Shown: positions 61,321-64,000 of the stretch, in pieces
Layout: every line of letters begins with the position of its first letter
Numbering within the stretch: the first letter of the stretch is position 1
Assembly (NCBI GenBank): GCA_021815365.1
Contig: JAKAGZ010000008.1
Span: 5,894 to 69,893, forward strand
Length of the DNA stretch: 64,000 nucleotides
From: Bacteroidota bacterium
GTDB lineage: Bacteria > Bacteroidota > Ignavibacteria > Ignavibacteriales > Ignavibacteriaceae
Reading direction: 5' to 3'
Made by a program: the position numbers and the translations under genes
The notes under the pieces: generated by a model
The model's database searches: none
What the model was told of the DNA's origin: nothing
What the model saw: the letters and a program-made list of their open reading frames with translations, nothing else

Positions 61321-62291
61321 AAAATAAATATGCTATTGGAGTAGATATTGGTGGAACGAATATTAAACTCGGGATCATTTCAAGCCTGGGGAAAATTATA
61401 AAAAAAACAATGGTAGATACTATGGGGGAAAAAGGTCCCGACGTAGTAGTTTCTCAGCTAAAAAAAGGGATCAGCGAACTCATTCAAAAAAATAATCTGA
61501 ATGGTCGTGGAAAAATTACTGGCATCGGGATAGGATGCGCAGGCACTGTAAATCAGGAAAAAGGTATTGTCGAAAATCCTCCTAATCTTGCTGGTTGGGA
61601 TAGAGTACCACTCGGAAGCATTATCAGGAAAGAATTTGGTTTTAATGTTTTTATTGATAATGATGCTAATGCCGCTGCATTAGGAGAGATGCACTTCGGT
61701 GCAGGGAAGAAATTCAAATCATTCATTATGGTAACATTGGGAACGGGAGTTGGAGGCGGAATTATCAGCAATAGAAAAATATACCGCGGAGATTTTGGTG
61801 CTGCCGGTGAGATAGGACACAGCGTAATTGATTTTAACGGTCCGAAATGTAACTGTGGTTCATTCGGATGTATTGAAGCTTATGTCGGGAATCATTATCT
61901 CGTAAAAAGAATTCAGGGAGAGATGAAAAGTAAAACAGATACAAAAATCTGGGACCTGATAAATTATGATATCGAAAAGTTAAACCCGCGGGTTATTGAT
62001 GAAGCAGCGCAGATGGGAGATGAATATGCAAAATCAATTATTGTGCAGACCGGCGAGTATCTTGGCTGTGCATTGGCTTCGATTGCGAATATTTTAGACA
62101 TCAGTACGTTTATTTTAGGAGGAGGTGTCGCAGGTTTCGGTGAACCGCTCATCAAGGCTGCGCAGAGGAAAGCCGCCGAAAGAGCTCTTATTCCTTTAAG
62201 AAAAAGAATAAAAGTGCTGCCGGCAAAATTAAAAAATGATGCAGGAATACAAGGCTCTTCAGCACTGGTATTTTACAGGATGGATAAATAG
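61317..62291 (+). CDS. ROK family sugar kinase (glucokinase-like)
   Basis: 324 residues. VDIGGTNIKLGII is the phosphate-1 motif, ENPPNLAGWDRVPL the substrate-loop region, DNDANAAALGEMHFGAG the catalytic Asp, MVTLGTGVGGGII the phosphate-2 motif and CNCGSFGCIEAY the zinc site of ROK proteins. Probably phosphorylates glucose or a related hexose, feeding glycolysis. No DNA-binding domain is present, so it is a kinase and not a repressor. Confidence 0.94.
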   Translation: MKNKYAIGVDIGGTNIKLGIISSLGKIIKKTMVDTMGEKGPDVVVSQLKKGISELIQKNNLNGRGKITGIGIGCAGTVNQEKGIVENPPNLAGWDRVPLGSIIRKEFGFNVFIDNDANAAALGEMHFGAGKKFKSFIMVTLGTGVGGGIISNRKIYRGDFGAAGEIGHSVIDFNGPKCNCGSFGCIEAYVGNHYLVKRIQGEMKSKTDTKIWDLINYDIEKLNPRVIDEAAQMGDEYAKSIIVQTGEYLGCALASIANILDISTFILGGGVAGFGEPLIKAAQRKAAERALIPLRKRIKVLPAKLKNDAGIQGSSALVFYRMDK

Positions 62292-62384
62292 CCTAAAAAA
62301 ATTTGGGTTAAAAATATTTTTTGTTTCGCAATTTTAATTTTATTACATTGATTTAAGAATTAAAAAATAAACCCGGAGGGGAAA

Positions 62385-63584
62385 ATGAAAACCAGGAGCT
62401 TAACTTTTGCTTTATTACTTTCGCTGACTTCATATATATTTCCGCAGGCGGAGGGTGCTGTTCCGTTTTTAACTATTCAGCAGTCCCCGTTTTTGCAAGG
62501 TGCAGGACAAACCGGAGTTGCAATTATTACTAACGATCCCATCGGTTTCTATTATAATCCCGCAATATTAGGTCTTACTGCAAGGACAAATCATGTATCA
62601 CTTCTTTTTTTACCCAAGAAAGTAGACTGGCTGGGATTTAATGGTATAAGCATCAACTCTTATGGATTTAACTTTGGATATAATTTTGATAAAAGCATTC
62701 CTTTGTCTGTTGGTGCTGGATTCATACATAATAATTTTAAGTATGATATTTATCAGGATGAATCATTTAATAGCTTCAGTATAGGTGCAAGTCTCAATTA
62801 TCCTGTATCACTCAGCTTAGGTTTTTCCCTAAAGAAATTCAGTTCTACTTTTTTTGGTACAACGATGGTTAATCCGGATTCTATTCGAGCCTATGAGGCT
62901 TCCGGCACAGCTTATGACTTTGGGGCATTAGTGAATGTGCCGGTTTCTGATTTACTTTTTAAGGATGCCAGGTATGATTTTAGTGATGAATCCTTTCTCG
63001 CACCAAAATTTAATTTTGCTCTGGGTTATTCGCTTACAAATTTAGGCAAGGAAATTTCTTATTCAGACCGCAATCAGAAAGACCCTATCCCACGAACAGC
63101 AAAACTCGGTTATTCGTTCAACTTCGGGTTTGATTATAATTTTAATGGAAAAAATATTTCAATTTTCGATTATACTTTTACCGCTGAAGCGTCTGATATA
63201 CTTGTTCAGCGCGACAGTAACCGTAATCTTACTTATAAAGGTTTGCTTGGCGATATTAATATCTGGAAGAATCTCGTTGAGCTGAAGTATGATAATAATA
63301 CAATAATTCACAAAGGACACATTTTTAATTTATTTGAAACCATCAGGATTGCCTTCGGTAATTTTACCGGTAAGGGATATGAAAATAATCCTAAAACCAA
63401 CGCTCTTGTTTTTTCTACTGACGGCTTGTTTAAATATTTTCACAACGCGGATGATAATTCCATTTTTGGATTTATCACCGGGCACATTTCAATTGAATAT
63501 ACAACGAGTACGATCTTTGCCGGAAGCGGGATTGATACGGACTATAAAGCAATATCATTATTCTATAAAAATATTGTGTTATAA
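62385..63584 (+). CDS. PorV/PorQ-like outer-membrane protein
   Basis: 399 residues with signal peptide (LTFALLLSLTSYIFPQ). FLQGAGQTGVAIITNDPIGFYYNPAILGL at the start is the N-terminal pattern of the PorV/PorQ (UPF0164-like) barrel family, followed by alternating beta-strands to the end. Relatives shuttle T9SS cargo to the cell surface, which would fit the sorting-domain proteins in this window; the assignment to T9SS is inference. GGAGGGG is an excellent ribosome site. Confidence 0.8.
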   Translation: MKTRSLTFALLLSLTSYIFPQAEGAVPFLTIQQSPFLQGAGQTGVAIITNDPIGFYYNPAILGLTARTNHVSLLFLPKKVDWLGFNGISINSYGFNFGYNFDKSIPLSVGAGFIHNNFKYDIYQDESFNSFSIGASLNYPVSLSLGFSLKKFSSTFFGTTMVNPDSIRAYEASGTAYDFGALVNVPVSDLLFKDARYDFSDESFLAPKFNFALGYSLTNLGKEISYSDRNQKDPIPRTAKLGYSFNFGFDYNFNGKNISIFDYTFTAEASDILVQRDSNRNLTYKGLLGDINIWKNLVELKYDNNTIIHKGHIFNLFETIRIAFGNFTGKGYENNPKTNALVFSTDGLFKYFHNADDNSIFGFITGHISIEYTTSTIFAGSGIDTDYKAISLFYKNIVL

Positions 63585-63657
63585 ATCACAAGCTCCTCAT
63601 ACTTAACCGGGAATGATTTTGCCTTGGTAATTTATGTCAGCGATTCTGTACAGTGAT

Positions 63658-64000
63658 CTAAAAGCTCTTTTCATCTGCAGAAGGTCCGTAGATAGAAGGA
63701 ACAGGAATCCCATTAAGCCGCATGTAAACAGTTAACTGCCCTCGGTGATGCACCCAATGATTTAATGTTGAGCCAATTGTTTCTCCAACGGGAGAGCTGA
63801 ATAAAACCTGCCCCTGGTTTTTGAGATAAAACATTTTTGAAAGTATTTCATCAGAAACATTATGCAAAGCATTTTTCGCTCCCGTCAAACACTTATCAAA
63901 ATGATTTATTAGCTCGGATGTAGTTTTGGGTATGTAGCGTTCATAGGTTGCAAAATCAATTTCGCCTTTTTCAATTGTGTAAGTTATCCACTTTGGAATT
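63658..64000 (-). CDS. DinB-like protein (N-terminus beyond window)
   Basis: The minus-strand frame is open from 63658 to the window edge (KWITYTIEKGEIDFATYERY at the upstream end). SSPVGETIGSTLNHWVHHRGQLTVYMRLNGIPVPSIYGPSADE is the DinB/YfiT four-helix metal-binding fold, with HWVHHRGQ providing histidines. About 113 residues are visible, and the ATG seen at 63888 is internal. DinB-like proteins are thiol-S-transferase or damage-inducible; exact role unknown. Confidence 0.85.
   Translation of the reverse strand, partial: IPKWITYTIEKGEIDFATYERYIPKTTSELINHFDKCLTGAKNALHNVSDEILSKMFYLKNQGQVLFSSPVGETIGSTLNHWVHHRGQLTVYMRLNGIPVPSIYGPSADEKSF

Overview
The window reads as chromosomal DNA of a low-GC (estimated by eye at 35-40%) Gram-negative bacterium of the Ignavibacteria / Chlorobi-Bacteroidota side. 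The main evidence is four secreted proteins that end in a type IX secretion (T9SS) sorting domain of the 'LSQNYPNPFNPST...KKLVLLK' kind, together with a PorV-like barrel, DUF4296, DUF5103 and DUF1684 proteins, and many multiheme cytochromes. No rRNA, tRNA, CRISPR array or phage was recognised.

Layout. 1-1028: the end of a B12-dependent methylmalonyl-CoA mutase and a nucleotidyltransferase pair. 1097-6998 (minus): an electron-transfer operon with a 7-heme lipoprotein, a 14-heme periplasmic cytochrome, an outer-membrane beta-barrel, a 4-heme c554-like cytochrome, and a 9-heme cytochrome fused to a T9SS sorting domain. 7389-13494: a dockerin-bearing secreted protein followed by a cohesin/SdrD-repeat/T9SS protein. 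13751-25210: central metabolism (GAPDH, PGK, 3-hydroxyacyl-CoA dehydrogenase, acetate kinase) mixed with a rhomboid protease, RecQ, an ABC-2 exporter and MarC. 25239-37330: an atypical SDR, an MBL hydrolase, a COG2509 flavoprotein, a HEPN/MNT pair, a very long GH13 protein, MutS and a DUF1684 lipoprotein.

38362-43627 lies between aroF (DAHP synthase) and tyrA (prephenate dehydrogenase). It is a cassette array with integron-type attC sites and no integrase in view. Cassettes carry a glyoxalase-like protein, a GC-rich membrane protein, a Phd/YoeB toxin-antitoxin pair with a frameshifted toxin, an epimerase-like protein and a nuclease-like protein. A 157-bp direct repeat and shared end sequences suggest two tandem arrays. 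43628-45595 is a seven-repeat DUF5666 T9SS protein.

47063-64000: a PIN toxin pair, a YwqK-repeat secreted protein, the agmatine-to-putrescine genes (N-carbamoylputrescine amidase and agmatine deiminase) interrupted by a DUF433/DUF5615 pair, a T9SS protein followed in frame by a second sorting tail, a three-gene NAD(P) transhydrogenase operon, DUF5103 and Gfo/Idh/MocA genes, an LEA-like lipoprotein, a ROK kinase, a PorV-like protein and a partial DinB-like protein.

Themes. The cell seems to place redox proteins and adhesive or enzymatic scaffolds on its surface by two routes, a porin-cytochrome conduit and T9SS. Short palindromic elements of several families occur in many gaps and once inside mutS. 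Small toxin-antitoxin-type pairs recur (HEPN/MNT, PIN, DUF433/DUF5615, Phd/YoeB).
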